Positions 39,584-47,496 of a stretch of DNA of 64,000 nt are shown piece after piece. Origin of the DNA: an uncultured Prochlorococcus sp. Its GTDB lineage: Bacteria; Cyanobacteriota; Cyanobacteriia; PCC-6307; Cyanobiaceae. The stretch spans positions 62,001 through 126,000 of the forward strand of contig CACOMD010000001.1 in NCBI GenBank assembly GCA_902628235.1. Direction: 5' to 3'. Numbering within the stretch: the stretch's first letter is position 1; each line of letters starts with the position of its first letter. A program made the translations under genes and the position numbers. The notes below the pieces were generated by a model. The model saw only the letters and a program-made list of their open reading frames with translations, did not search any database and was not told the origin of the DNA.

Positions 39584-40549
39584 ATGGCAACAATCAGAAG
39601 AAGCGGAAATGGCTGGCAGGTCCTTATAAGAAGGAAGAATTATGTCGGTCCGAGGTCAAGAACTTTTCTTTCCAGAGATCTGGCCCGAACATGGGCAGAT
39701 GCAGTTGAAGATAGGACAAAAAACATTTTTCCGGATATACCACTCACTTTAGGGGAGGCTATCTTTCAATATATGAATGGTCCCCTTCTTCTACACAGAA
39801 GCGCAGAAAGTGAAAAATATCCTCTCAGGGTGACAGCAGAAAGCTGGCTTGGAAATATTCCCCTCAAAGATCTGCAGATAAGGCATTTTGCAGTCTGGAG
39901 GGATGAAAGATTAATGAAGGTAAAACCAAATACAGTGATGCGGGAGCTGAGGATATTGAGAGTATTGATCGACTGGGCGAGAGACGAAAGAGGAGCAGAA
40001 ATAAAAGATAACCCCGCAAGGCATCTGAGAGTGAGGGGGACCGGAGATGCAAGAGCTCCTTTTTTTACGAATGAAGATGAAAAAAGACTCATATTCGAAC
40101 TGTCTAAGATGTCCAACCAAAATCATCTGAGACTCACAAAGCTAGCACTGACAACTGGCTTTCGCCGCTCCGAACTTTTGAGCCTGACCTGGAGGAATAT
40201 TGATAAAAAAAACAACAGAATCCATATCCTAAGAAAAGAATGTGCAGTAAGAGGAGTTTCTAATTCCATGAGAATTGTTCCATTACCATTAAATGCAAAA
40301 AAGCTACTAAGAAGTTTTGAAAGTAAAAAAGGCAAAGTAATCCCTATTACAGAAGGAGCTGCAAGAAATGGATTCGATAAAGCCCGAAAAAAAGCTGGAC
40401 TAGAAACTCTCAGATTTCATGATCTAAGACATATAGCCATAAGCAGAATGTGGAGTTCCGGAATGAATGCCCTAGAGATAAGTGCATGCAGTGGCCACAG
40501 AGATATAAAAATGCTGATGAGATACAGCCATTTTCAACTTTCCATATAA
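39584..40549 (+). CDS. Tyrosine recombinase / integrase
   Basis: A 321-residue integrase. The N-terminus (MATIRRSGNGWQVLIRRKNY) is a phage-type arm-binding domain, then a SAM-like core-binding domain (about 60-150, including VMRELRILRVLIDWARDE). The catalytic domain has Arg in TTGFRRSELLSL, HxxR in FHDLRHIAIS, His in CSGHRDIKML and the nucleophile Tyr in LMRYSHF, so it looks active. I prefer ATG 39584; the longer TTG frame at 39494 adds 30 residues of no clear family. GC is well above the flanking core. Position just 3' of tRNA-Thr, reading away from it, fits a tRNA-targeting integrative element. Confidence 0.93.
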   Translation: MATIRRSGNGWQVLIRRKNYVGPRSRTFLSRDLARTWADAVEDRTKNIFPDIPLTLGEAIFQYMNGPLLLHRSAESEKYPLRVTAESWLGNIPLKDLQIRHFAVWRDERLMKVKPNTVMRELRILRVLIDWARDERGAEIKDNPARHLRVRGTGDARAPFFTNEDEKRLIFELSKMSNQNHLRLTKLALTTGFRRSELLSLTWRNIDKKNNRIHILRKECAVRGVSNSMRIVPLPLNAKKLLRSFESKKGKVIPITEGAARNGFDKARKKAGLETLRFHDLRHIAISRMWSSGMNALEISACSGHRDIKMLMRYSHFQLSI

Positions 40550-40638
40550 ACCACTAGCCCCTCATAGGGGGGGGGATATTGCAAGTGATGGCACGTATAA
40601 AACCTGTAAAAAATTTGTAATTTATTTTTGATCTGATT

Positions 40639-41025
40639 TTATGAGTTACGAAAATTCCTCTCCAAAAAAAATTTTTGTTCAAAAAGATTCCTTGAGTTAG
40701 ATAATTCCTCATCAAGTTTTTCAAGACCTCTCATACTTAAATAAAATTGTTCAGATATTCGTTCTAATATTTTCCTCATGAGCATAGGATTACTTTCCAG
40801 CGTAAGTATCTCTGGAGATATTTTTTCGTCGATATCATCTTTTTGAAAAACAATATTATTTTCCTTTAGATATTCCATCAGTAATTCATATTCAGGAAAA
40901 AATCCAGAAAGTGAATTTACTGATTCTATAAATCGAGCATGATCCCTAAGTAAATCATGAATTTTTCTTGAGATTAAATCAAACTCTGGAGGATTCATTT
41001 CTCTAAATTTATCTAGATCGGTCAT
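40639..41025 (-). CDS. Unknown island protein (128 aa)
   Basis: I do not recognise this protein. It is soluble, acidic and predicted helical, with possible coiled-coil stretches (FREMNPPEFDLISRKIHDLL, ILERISEQFYLSMRGLEKLD). No HTH or catalytic motif is visible. It is transcribed divergently from the GHKL-ATPase operon; the 131-base spacer holds a palindrome and promoter that may serve both directions. It could be a regulator or accessory protein of that operon, but this is inference from position. Confidence 0.65.
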   Translation of the reverse strand: MTDLDKFREMNPPEFDLISRKIHDLLRDHARFIESVNSLSGFFPEYELLMEYLKENNIVFQKDDIDEKISPEILTLESNPMLMRKILERISEQFYLSMRGLEKLDEELSNSRNLFEQKFFLERNFRNS

Positions 41026-41073
41026 TTGTGAGTTAAGTTAATTAAGTTTTTCATATAGAAACTTTATACGTTT

Positions 41074-41134
41074 ATATGTAAAATGTACGCATACATATTA
41101 AATTCTTGACATTTATTTATGAAATGTATATATT
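41074..41134 (+). promoter_or_regulatory. Near-consensus sigma-70 promoter with upstream palindrome for the GHKL operon
   Basis: TTGACA (41106-41111), a 17-base spacer, then TATATT (41129-41134), 22 bases before the first ATG. Immediately upstream is the inverted repeat ATATGTA (41074-41080) / TACATAT (41092-41098). Inside it is ATGTACGC (41083-41090), which recurs at 41417-41424 before the second small gene. This looks like a regulated promoter. Confidence 0.65.
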
Positions 41135-41156
41135 ATTATTACTTTTGTATTTAATT

Positions 41157-41408
41157 ATGACGGAAACTAATGCGGCCCAAATTGAAGAGTCCAGCAGAGA
41201 AGCTTTCTGCAGGCTAGCTAATCAGCGAATTGAAAAGGTGACTAAATCACTAGAAAACTTATCAAGATTATCTTCAAGGAAATCAGACTATTCTGAAAAA
41301 GACGTTTTAGAAATTAAGAGATTTCTCACAAAAGAACTGGATAAAACTCTCTCTGGATTTCGTCCTAGGACAAATAATGATTCTAAGACTTTTATTTTAA
41401 AAGCCTAA
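41157..41408 (+). CDS. Small helical protein A of the GHKL operon (83 aa)
   Basis: First gene of the operon. I chose ATG 41157 because the longer TTG frame at 41106 begins inside the -35 box. The protein (MTETNAAQIEESSREAFCRL...) is helical and is a paralogue of the next gene: both share the pattern F-x-x-LAN-x-R, K-x-L-E, S-x-Y-x-YS/E, IK-x-x-L, F. From memory this resembles short proteins in mobile elements with a SNYxYT core; I cannot name the family. No catalytic motif. A DNA- or protein-binding adaptor for the ATPase is a guess. Confidence 0.75.
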   Translation: MTETNAAQIEESSREAFCRLANQRIEKVTKSLENLSRLSSRKSDYSEKDVLEIKRFLTKELDKTLSGFRPRTNNDSKTFILKA

Positions 41409-41451
41409 AATTAAATATGTACGCTTAAATAGCGTGCAATAATTGTAAATA

Positions 41452-41694
41452 ATGCCTTCAAAATTGACTCCAAAAAATAATTCAGAACATTTTATTGAAC
41501 TTGCCAACAAACGGGTTCCCAAGGCTTTAAAAGCTTTGGAACTTGTTGGAAATCTTGGTAACAAAAGTAACTATACATACAGCAAATCACAATCAGATCA
41601 GATAAAAAAAGCATTAAGAGATAAAGTTAATGATGTATGCAGAAAATTTGATTCGCAAAATAAAAAGAATAATCATTTCCAATTAAAAGAGTAA
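41452..41694 (+). CDS. Small helical protein B of the GHKL operon (80 aa), paralogue of A
   Basis: An 80-residue protein aligned over its length with the preceding one: HFIELANKRVPKALKALELV matches AFCRLANQRIEKVTKSLENL, and SNYTYSKSQSDQIKKAL matches SDYSEKDVLEIKRFL. The stop is 3 bases before the ATPase start, so they are coupled. The 43-base spacer before it repeats ATGTACGC from the main promoter and has ACGC...GCGT symmetry. Function unknown. Confidence 0.78.
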   Translation: MPSKLTPKNNSEHFIELANKRVPKALKALELVGNLGNKSNYTYSKSQSDQIKKALRDKVNDVCRKFDSQNKKNNHFQLKE

Positions 41695-41697
41695 ATT

Positions 41698-43665
41698 ATG
41701 CAGGAAATATTTGATTTAAAACTTGATTTAAGTTCTTTAGATGAGTTCCAGTGGGACGCAGATGAGGTAACAATAGGAGAAAAGACAATTAATGATGTAA
41801 GCGGGAAAAAAGATTTTGAAAAAGAGGGTAAATCTACAGCTGAAACTTTTATAAGAGAACTTGTTCAAAATACTTTGGACGCTAAGCTTCCAGGCCCATC
41901 TAAAGTGGCAAAATTAAAACTAGAAGTAATTTACTTTAATAGTCCTTTAGAAAAAAAGATTTACCAAAAATTTGTAAACGATAGAATTTATAAAAGACTA
42001 ATTAAGTGTGGCAATATTAATGATGATTATAAGTTCACTTATAAAGCTCTAAAAGCTTCTGACTTTAATACTTACGGATTAGATGGAATATTAACTAGCG
42101 ACCATTCAAACTGGAATAAATATGTTTTTAGGACTGGGAATCCTAACCTTAGTAAAGGAAGAGATTCAGATGGGGGTAGAAATTTAGGGAAATTAGCAAC
42201 ATGGAAATGTTCAAAGCTATGGATGGTTTTTGTAAGATCAAAAATTTCAAAACCTAATGAAGAAACAAGATTTATGGGTAGATGTATGAAAAACGGATAT
42301 TCAAAAATTGATGGTAAAAACAAATTAAGAGAACCTCACGAATATTTTGTAAAAAATGAAATAAGAAATAAAGTAGCTGTCGATCCAGCGTTAGAAAAAT
42401 GCCTAAAGAATTTTTTTAAATCTCCTAGGGATGAATATGGTACTGATTTATTATTCCCCGAGTTTCACGCATTTAATATTAAAGAATTGATGCCTTTTGC
42501 AATTAAGAATTGGTTTTGTCCTATTACAGAGGGCGACCTTGAAATAAAAATTGAGGATACAACTATTAATAAAAATAATATTAGAGAGGAAACTAAAAAG
42601 TGTTTTTCTGAAGAAATATTTGAAGGTGTCAACCAAGAAATGATGGATTTTGTAATTAATACCAGAGCAGGACTTAGTGACATTAATATCGGTATGGAAT
42701 TGTTAGATGTTCCAGATAGGGAATTGACTAATTTTTCGGAAGATTATTTTGATTTAAAAGGATACTCATTAAAAGAAATTGCGACTAAATTAAATCAAGG
42801 TTCTCACCTAAAATTAACCGTACCTGTAAAAATTGATCATAAAGATGGTCCGATACATGATGAATTTTATGTTGCGATAAAAATGCGTTCTGAAAGGAAA
42901 GGTTTAGCAACTTGCGGGATGATGATGAGAAAAAATCAGATCTTATGGGATGAAAGTAAAAAATCTATTTTTACTAGAGAAGCAAAATATCTTAAAGACA
43001 TTATGGTTGCCGTAATATCTACAAAAAGTGAATTAAATAAGCTCCTTTCAAATTTCGAAGAGTCTTCTCATCTTGTATTTAATAGTGAATCTTTTACTGG
43101 AGAAGCAGAATATGATGTTAAAAATGCAAAATATATTTTAAAACTATTCAGAAATGTTTCTAACCGTTTAATCAATTTAATATTTGCCGAAGATGAAAAT
43201 GAAAACAAAGATTTATTGAGTCAATTTTTCAGTTTAAAATTCAAACAAAAGAAAGAGAAAAAAAAGATAATTGAAGAAGATGATCATATTGAAGATGTAG
43301 ACAAAGAATCACCGGATATAGATATTGATATACCTCCTTCTAGGAAACATATTTATAGTCAAGATCAAGTAGGAGATAAATTAGTAATCAATTCCATAAA
43401 TAATGAAGAACTATGTGGAAAGAAAATTAAGATAGAATTTGGCATAAAAAAAAGAGGGAATACTGATGCATTTATAAAAGTCGATGAATTTGACTTCAAC
43501 CTTCTTAATCAAACTGATATTTCATTTTATTCAGGCTGTAGCATTGATAATTCTAGTAGGCAACAAACTTCTATAGAAATTTTTGTGGAAGATACATCAT
43601 TTACTTTGGAGCTTAAGGGAATAAAAAAAGCTTATAGCCATAAATCTAGATATACTTTGATTTAA
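41698..43665 (+). CDS. GHKL-fold (Hsp90/MutL-like) ATPase, candidate defence component
   Basis: A 655-residue protein. The N-terminal ATPase has the N-box E-x3-N-x2-D-A in RELVQNTLDA (Glu54, Asn58, Asp61), the G1 motif SDFNTYGLDG (Asp122, Gly127) and a lid motif SDGGRNLGKLA (about 157-167). This is the GHKL core. A long middle region (about 170-500) contains LFPEFHAF and MMMRKNQILWDES. A charged acidic-basic linker (about 515-555) leads to a C-terminal beta-rich domain (about 560-655). No helicase or nuclease motif seen. It starts 3 bases after small protein B and the next gene begins 1 base after its stop. Related ATPases occur in Dcm/Vsr-linked systems; the exact family is unknown to me. 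Confidence 0.82.
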   Translation: MQEIFDLKLDLSSLDEFQWDADEVTIGEKTINDVSGKKDFEKEGKSTAETFIRELVQNTLDAKLPGPSKVAKLKLEVIYFNSPLEKKIYQKFVNDRIYKRLIKCGNINDDYKFTYKALKASDFNTYGLDGILTSDHSNWNKYVFRTGNPNLSKGRDSDGGRNLGKLATWKCSKLWMVFVRSKISKPNEETRFMGRCMKNGYSKIDGKNKLREPHEYFVKNEIRNKVAVDPALEKCLKNFFKSPRDEYGTDLLFPEFHAFNIKELMPFAIKNWFCPITEGDLEIKIEDTTINKNNIREETKKCFSEEIFEGVNQEMMDFVINTRAGLSDINIGMELLDVPDRELTNFSEDYFDLKGYSLKEIATKLNQGSHLKLTVPVKIDHKDGPIHDEFYVAIKMRSERKGLATCGMMMRKNQILWDESKKSIFTREAKYLKDIMVAVISTKSELNKLLSNFEESSHLVFNSESFTGEAEYDVKNAKYILKLFRNVSNRLINLIFAEDENENKDLLSQFFSLKFKQKKEKKKIIEEDDHIEDVDKESPDIDIDIPPSRKHIYSQDQVGDKLVINSINNEELCGKKIKIEFGIKKRGNTDAFIKVDEFDFNLLNQTDISFYSGCSIDNSSRQQTSIEIFVEDTSFTLELKGIKKAYSHKSRYTLI

Positions 43666-43666
43666 C

Positions 43667-44491
43667 ATGGGAATTGCATCAAAATACAAATCTAAAGGAG
43701 TACGCTCTAGTGATCCTTTCCCAAAAGAATTAATACCATTAAATAAAATAAGTTGGGAAGTTTCTAATGATAAAAAAGTAATAAGCCTCACTTCATTTAA
43801 ATTTTTAGAAGAAAAAAAATATGATGATGAGAAATTACAATTAGGAATTTACGCTTATGACACAGCGAATGATCTATTGTGTTATTTATATCTCAACGAA
43901 ATTGTAGATTACCCATTAAAATTTGATATTAAAAATTACGGCTTTGACCAATTAGGTGATTCTGCAAAATTTGAAGTTTTTATATTTGATTCAATCACTA
44001 AACAAAGAATTGCTGAAACAAGTGCTATTAAATTAGTTCCTAATTATCAACAAAAAAACTTATTAGAAGTCAAAGGCGAAGATTTAGGAAAAAGAATAGC
44101 CCAAATTGATATAACAAGTTCTGGCCCAATTCTAAAAATCAATAAAAAACTAAAAACAAAAAAAGGGTTTATTACAAGAAAAAATATTGAATCAATTATT
44201 CAAGCAAATCCTATCTTTATGTGTAGCTTTTTTCCTTTGGCTTTAGATAAAATTTTTTCTTATGCATTTCTAAATAAAGGTAGAAAAGGATGGGCTAAGA
44301 ATTGGATTGAATATGCTAATGAACTTGTTCCTGGTGCTTTTAAAGACATAAGTTCTTCAGGGATAGATACGCTTGATAAATTAGAAGAATATGATAAATT
44401 CCAAGACGTACTTGCTAGATTGAGTGATGCATGGATAAAAAAATATAATTTTGATAATCAATTACTTAAGAGTTTTAATAATCAAGATTAA
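43667..44491 (+). CDS. Unknown protein (274 aa), GHKL operon gene 4
   Basis: I do not recognise this protein. The N-terminal half (about 1-135) looks beta-rich, like an immunoglobulin or C2-type sandwich (LQLGIYAYDTANDLLCYLYL, KFEVFIFDSITKQRIAE). The C-terminal half is helical, with ESIIQANPIFMCSFFPLALD and GRKGWAKNWIEYANELVPGAF. No nuclease or protease motif stands out. Its start lies 1 base after the ATPase stop and its stop overlaps the next start by one base, so it must be made with its neighbours, probably in one complex. Confidence 0.8.
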   Translation: MGIASKYKSKGVRSSDPFPKELIPLNKISWEVSNDKKVISLTSFKFLEEKKYDDEKLQLGIYAYDTANDLLCYLYLNEIVDYPLKFDIKNYGFDQLGDSAKFEVFIFDSITKQRIAETSAIKLVPNYQQKNLLEVKGEDLGKRIAQIDITSSGPILKINKKLKTKKGFITRKNIESIIQANPIFMCSFFPLALDKIFSYAFLNKGRKGWAKNWIEYANELVPGAFKDISSSGIDTLDKLEEYDKFQDVLARLSDAWIKKYNFDNQLLKSFNNQD

Positions 44492-45300
44492 TGAACAAGA
44501 TAATTAAAAGACCAGAATCCATAGCAATGCATCAGCTTACAGAAAATGGGGTTGAAAAATTTATGGAGGTTATAGGATTACTCAGGCAACATATAGATGA
44601 GCAAAAAAAACTTTATAACATTAAACCTGGAAATATTGACTCAAGAATATTGCAATTATTAAGAGAGCTACCAAAAATAAATTCTGGTGAATCGAAAAAA
44701 ATAAAGAACTCGCCTTCACTTAATTTAACTTATGTCCATCCCACAAGATTTGAACTATCAAGATATATTTTTAAAAGTTTAAATGAATTCATTCAAAATA
44801 ATAATCTTGAGGATAACGTAGGATTTTGGTCATGGTTAGCTTTAGTTTATTTCGAAGATCTTACAGATACCTTCAAGAATGTAAATACAGAAGTAAATTA
44901 TATTCCTGAAATGGGTGACATAAAACTAAGCAGTAAGAAAAAGAAAATTTATGAACATTCAATTAGAGAAGGGTTCATAATGTATAGATCATTTGGCGAT
45001 GAATCTAAAATATATTTTAGTAAAAAAGGAGTTGGTTATATGGGAGATTTTTGGGAGGGAACAAGGGGACTTGGAACTATAAGAAGAAGTACTACTCTGC
45101 ACAAATTTATATTAAAGGTTTATTCAGATCCAAATGGAAGCGGCTTTGCAAGAACAGGGTCTCTTTCTAAAAGTGGGAAAAGTTGGGCTTTAAGAAGACT
45201 ATCAGATGCATATAGTAATTTATCTGTAAATTATGCGACCCCTCTCTTAGAGGTAGAGGATCTTGAGAAATTGCTTGGCGAAGATTTTGTTCCTGAGTAA
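44491..45300 (+). CDS. Unknown protein (269 aa), GHKL operon gene 5
   Basis: I do not recognise this protein. It is soluble and mainly helical. Notable parts are HPTRFELSRYIFKSLNEFI (about 88-106), GFWSWLALVYFEDLTD (about 117-132) and a C-terminal region with RRSTTLHKFILKVYSDPNGS and LSKSGKSWALRRLSDAYSNL. The acidic W/F-rich central stretch recalls small DUF proteins that accompany ATPases in mobile elements, but I cannot assign one. The start ATG overlaps the previous stop (TAATG). It converges with dcm, with 14 bases between stops. Confidence 0.8.
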   Translation: MNKIIKRPESIAMHQLTENGVEKFMEVIGLLRQHIDEQKKLYNIKPGNIDSRILQLLRELPKINSGESKKIKNSPSLNLTYVHPTRFELSRYIFKSLNEFIQNNNLEDNVGFWSWLALVYFEDLTDTFKNVNTEVNYIPEMGDIKLSSKKKKIYEHSIREGFIMYRSFGDESKIYFSKKGVGYMGDFWEGTRGLGTIRRSTTLHKFILKVYSDPNGSGFARTGSLSKSGKSWALRRLSDAYSNLSVNYATPLLEVEDLEKLLGEDFVPE

Positions 45301-45314
45301 ATTTGAGAAAGAAT

Positions 45315-46436
45315 TTATGCACATATAGGCAAATTTCTATCTCTCTTTTTATTTAGATCTTCAAAAATATTTTTAGACATCAATGTTGCTATTTCTTTAA
45401 TTACAGGAACAACAACCGAATTACCAAATTGTCTATATGCCTGACAATCTGAAACTGGAATTATAAATTTTGACTCACCAGTTTTATCAAAACCCATCAA
45501 TCGCGAACATTCTCTAGGAGTTAGTCTTCTTGGATTTTTTTCTTCGCCTTGATCTATCAATATCTCAGCACCATCTTTGTGGTACCTAGCAGACAAAGTT
45601 CTGGAAACATCTTCAGGTTTACATAATCCAAAACCAAATCCATTTCCTTTCGCTCTATGCTTTTTTTCATACATCCTTAAATAGTCCCATAATTTATTTG
45701 TGATGGTGTATTTCTCATTTACTTTTGAAAGATCAGGAATAGTATATGGTTCTTCAAAAGTTTCGGATCCATCTTCAGGATGAAGCACTGAAATTAATGT
45801 TGGACCATCAGAAATATCAGGAATAATTAAATCATCAAAATTAAAATCATTTTCTTCGCTGAAACCAACAATATAAATTCTCTGCCTATTTTGAGGGACG
45901 AAAGATTTTGCATTAATTACACGATATTGAACTTTGTAACCTAGTTTATTTTCTAATACATCAAGAATAGTTTCAAACGTTTGGCCTTTATCATGACTTT
46001 TGAGATTTTTTACGTTTTCCAAAAGAAATGCTTTGGGTCTATGGTGCTCAAGAATTCTTGCTATTTCGAAAAATAAAGTTCCCTGGATCTTACAATCAAA
46101 ACCATGTGATTTACCGAGTGAATTTTTTTTACTTACGCCTGCAAGACTAAAAGGCTGGCATGGAAATCCCGCAAGTAAAACATCATGACTTGGTATTGAT
46201 TTTGTATCCACATCTCTAATATCTCCAGCGAATAAATGATTTGTCTGGAAGTTAGCTTTATAAGTTTCTTGAGCAAATTTATCTATCTCACTTGTAAAAA
46301 CACAATTTCCACCTATTGATTCAAACCCTTTTCTAAAGCCACCTATACCCGCAAAAAGATCAATAAATTCAAATTTATTTTGAACAGTATTTAATTTTTT
46401 AACTTGAGATTTTTGAATCTTTCTTCTCTTAAATTC
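45315..46436 (-). CDS. dcm: Dcm-like DNA (cytosine-5) methyltransferase; start unresolved, possible -1 frameshift
   Basis: A C5 methyltransferase with all the main motifs: [13 protein letters not shown] (I), [12 protein letters not shown] (IV, catalytic Cys), LLENVKNL (VI), [11 protein letters not shown] (VIII), [15 protein letters not shown] (IX-like) and [14 protein letters not shown] (X). The last two closely match E. coli Dcm, so a CCWGG-like target is plausible but unproven. The open frame runs 45315-46436 with no ATG, GTG or TTG before motif I; GTG 46211 would delete motif I. An upstream frame from TTG 46495, overlapping the vsr stop, ends at TAA 46391 right after A AAA AAT (46400-46394); a -1 shift there enters this frame. 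See findings. It lies downstream of vsr. Confidence 0.85.
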   Translation of the reverse strand, partial: EFKRRKIQKSQVKKLNTVQNKFEFIDLFAGIGGFRKGFESIGGNCVFTSEIDKFAQETYKANFQTNHLFAGDIRDVDTKSIPSHDVLLAGFPCQPFSLAGVSKKNSLGKSHGFDCKIQGTLFFEIARILEHHRPKAFLLENVKNLKSHDKGQTFETILDVLENKLGYKVQYRVINAKSFVPQNRQRIYIVGFSEENDFNFDDLIIPDISDGPTLISVLHPEDGSETFEEPYTIPDLSKVNEKYTITNKLWDYLRMYEKKHRAKGNGFGFGLCKPEDVSRTLSARYHKDGAEILIDQGEEKNPRRLTPRECSRLMGFDKTGESKFIIPVSDCQAYRQFGNSVVVPVIKEIATLMSKNIFEDLNKKRDRNLPICA

Positions 46437-46478
46437 TTATTTACTATGGCACTGAGATTTATAAAGTCAACCAATTTA

Positions 46479-46895
46479 TTAATTAAAAATATCAATTATT
46501 TTATCTCTTAAATTTTCCATATTTTTTGTTTCACACTCCCAGATAACAACAGATCTCCAATCAAGATTTTTTATTTTGTCCTGAATTTCTGAATCCCTTT
46601 TTATATTTTCTTTGAATTTTTTGTTCCAGAATTCCTGTCTTGTATTTGGATTGGAAGCATACTTACAATTCTCATGCCTATGCCAGAAACATCCGTGGAC
46701 AAAGATAACTGTTTTATATTTTGGGAGAACAATATCAGGAGACCCAGGTAAATCTTTCGAATGAAGTCTGAATCTATATCCCATAGAATGTAGAACTTTT
46801 CTTACCTTTATTTCAGGCTTTGTATTCTTCGATTTAATGGCAGACATATTCCTTGATCTCTGCTCACTTACCTTATGTATTACTTCACTACTCAT
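46479..46895 (-). CDS. vsr: Very short patch repair endonuclease Vsr
   Basis: Vsr nicks 5' of T in T-G mismatches that arise when 5-methylcytosine deaminates, guarding Dcm-modified sites. The 138 residues contain SAIKSKNTKPEIKVRKVLHSMG, the catalytic DLPGSPDIVLPKYK (Asp) and FVHGCFWHRHENCKYAS (zinc and active-site His/Cys). Complete length. It precedes dcm on the same strand, the standard vsr-dcm pairing, and converges as part of that unit with the GHKL operon. Confidence 0.95.
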   Translation of the reverse strand: MSSEVIHKVSEQRSRNMSAIKSKNTKPEIKVRKVLHSMGYRFRLHSKDLPGSPDIVLPKYKTVIFVHGCFWHRHENCKYASNPNTRQEFWNKKFKENIKRDSEIQDKIKNLDWRSVVIWECETKNMENLRDKIIDIFN

Positions 46896-46934
46896 CTAAC
46901 CAATTAGTTTTAAACAATATACTCACCATCACCC

Positions 46935-47082
46935 TATAGGTACCTATATACAGTACGTGCATTATGTGTTTACACACATACCCACGTATCAGATATAAGT
47001 AGTTTAGTTGTAGTTGAGAGTGGTTTATTTTCAGTACTTACAATGATGATGTGCACACATCCAGTAAGTAGTCCCCTCTCAA
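46935..47082. repeat. Cluster of three palindromic elements upstream of vsr
   Basis: First, TATAGGTACCTATA (46935-46948) is a perfect 14-base palindrome. Second, TATGTGT / ACACATA (46963-46969 / 46974-46980) is nested in ACGTG / CACGT (46955-46959 / 46983-46987). Third, a triple-nested structure: TTGAGAGTGG / CCCCTCTCAA (47014-47023 / 47073-47082), TACTTAC / GTAAGTA (47035-47041 / 47064-47070) and GATGTG / CACATC (47048-47061). There is no T-run, so it is not a simple terminator. It may be a small RNA, operator or recombination site. Confidence 0.6.
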
Positions 47083-47211
47083 TTTCTTGTCTTTTACCCC
47101 TTCTTCCCGTGTATTATGGTGGGGTTTCGTAAATGACTGCTATAACTGGGATTTTGGAGTTCAGCATTTTGCCTGAAATTCAGATATATTTAATAAAGAT
47201 TGTCTTTAGTA

Positions 47212-47403
47212 ATGCCACTATCGTCATACCGGATGCACAGAATTTATCTCGCAGCGACCATGAATTATGGTCTCGGTTCTGATGATCCAGAGGAGTTGGC
47301 TTACTACAACAAAATCAGAAAAGAGATGGATGATATGAAAAAAGACTCAATAAAAAAAGGGATACCCCTTAATTGGGATACCCCTGAAAGAATGGATAAA
47401 TGA
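47212..47403 (+). CDS. Small soluble protein (63 aa), unknown
   Basis: MPLSSYRMHRIYLAATMNYG then a charged helix (DDPEELAYYNKIRKEMDDMKK) and a GIPLNWDTPERMDK tail. I do not recognise the family. ATG 47212 is preferred to TTG 47200. Its stop overlaps the next small gene (ATGA). GC is higher than in core genes. Confidence 0.6.
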   Translation: MPLSSYRMHRIYLAATMNYGLGSDDPEELAYYNKIRKEMDDMKKDSIKKGIPLNWDTPERMDK

Positions 47404-47495
47404 ATCTCAATACTTTTTTATTAATTGATGGGAGTCTGATGCTTATTGGTCTGCCTTTGTTGATGATTATTAAAGGCAAAAAGAAGAATCCCTAG
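47400..47495 (+). CDS. Tiny membrane protein (31 aa)
   Basis: ATG 47400 overlaps the previous stop as ATGA. The peptide is one hydrophobic span (LLIDGSLMLIGLPLLMII) with a lysine-rich C-terminus (KGKKKNP). The ATGA coupling and the positive cytoplasmic tail support translation. Function unknown. Confidence 0.5.
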   Translation: MNLNTFLLIDGSLMLIGLPLLMIIKGKKKNP

Positions 47496-47496
47496 G

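Noticed and set aside
39766-40335. Several minus-strand frames of 60-116 codons
   Set aside because: They are antisense of the integrase, with biased composition caused by its codon use.
40555-40576. AGCCCCTCATAGGGGG as terminator of the integrase gene
   Set aside because: The stem is short and no T-run follows; kept out of the feature list.
41106-41156. TTG start extending the first operon gene by 17 residues
   Set aside because: The bases form the -35 and -10 boxes and code a low-complexity hydrophobic string; ATG 41157 fits better.
46211-46211. GTG as the dcm start
   Set aside because: It would remove motif I (SAM binding), which is well encoded in the same frame upstream.
47014-47082. 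Nested hairpin as a simple terminator
   Set aside because: No T-run on either side in the needed direction.
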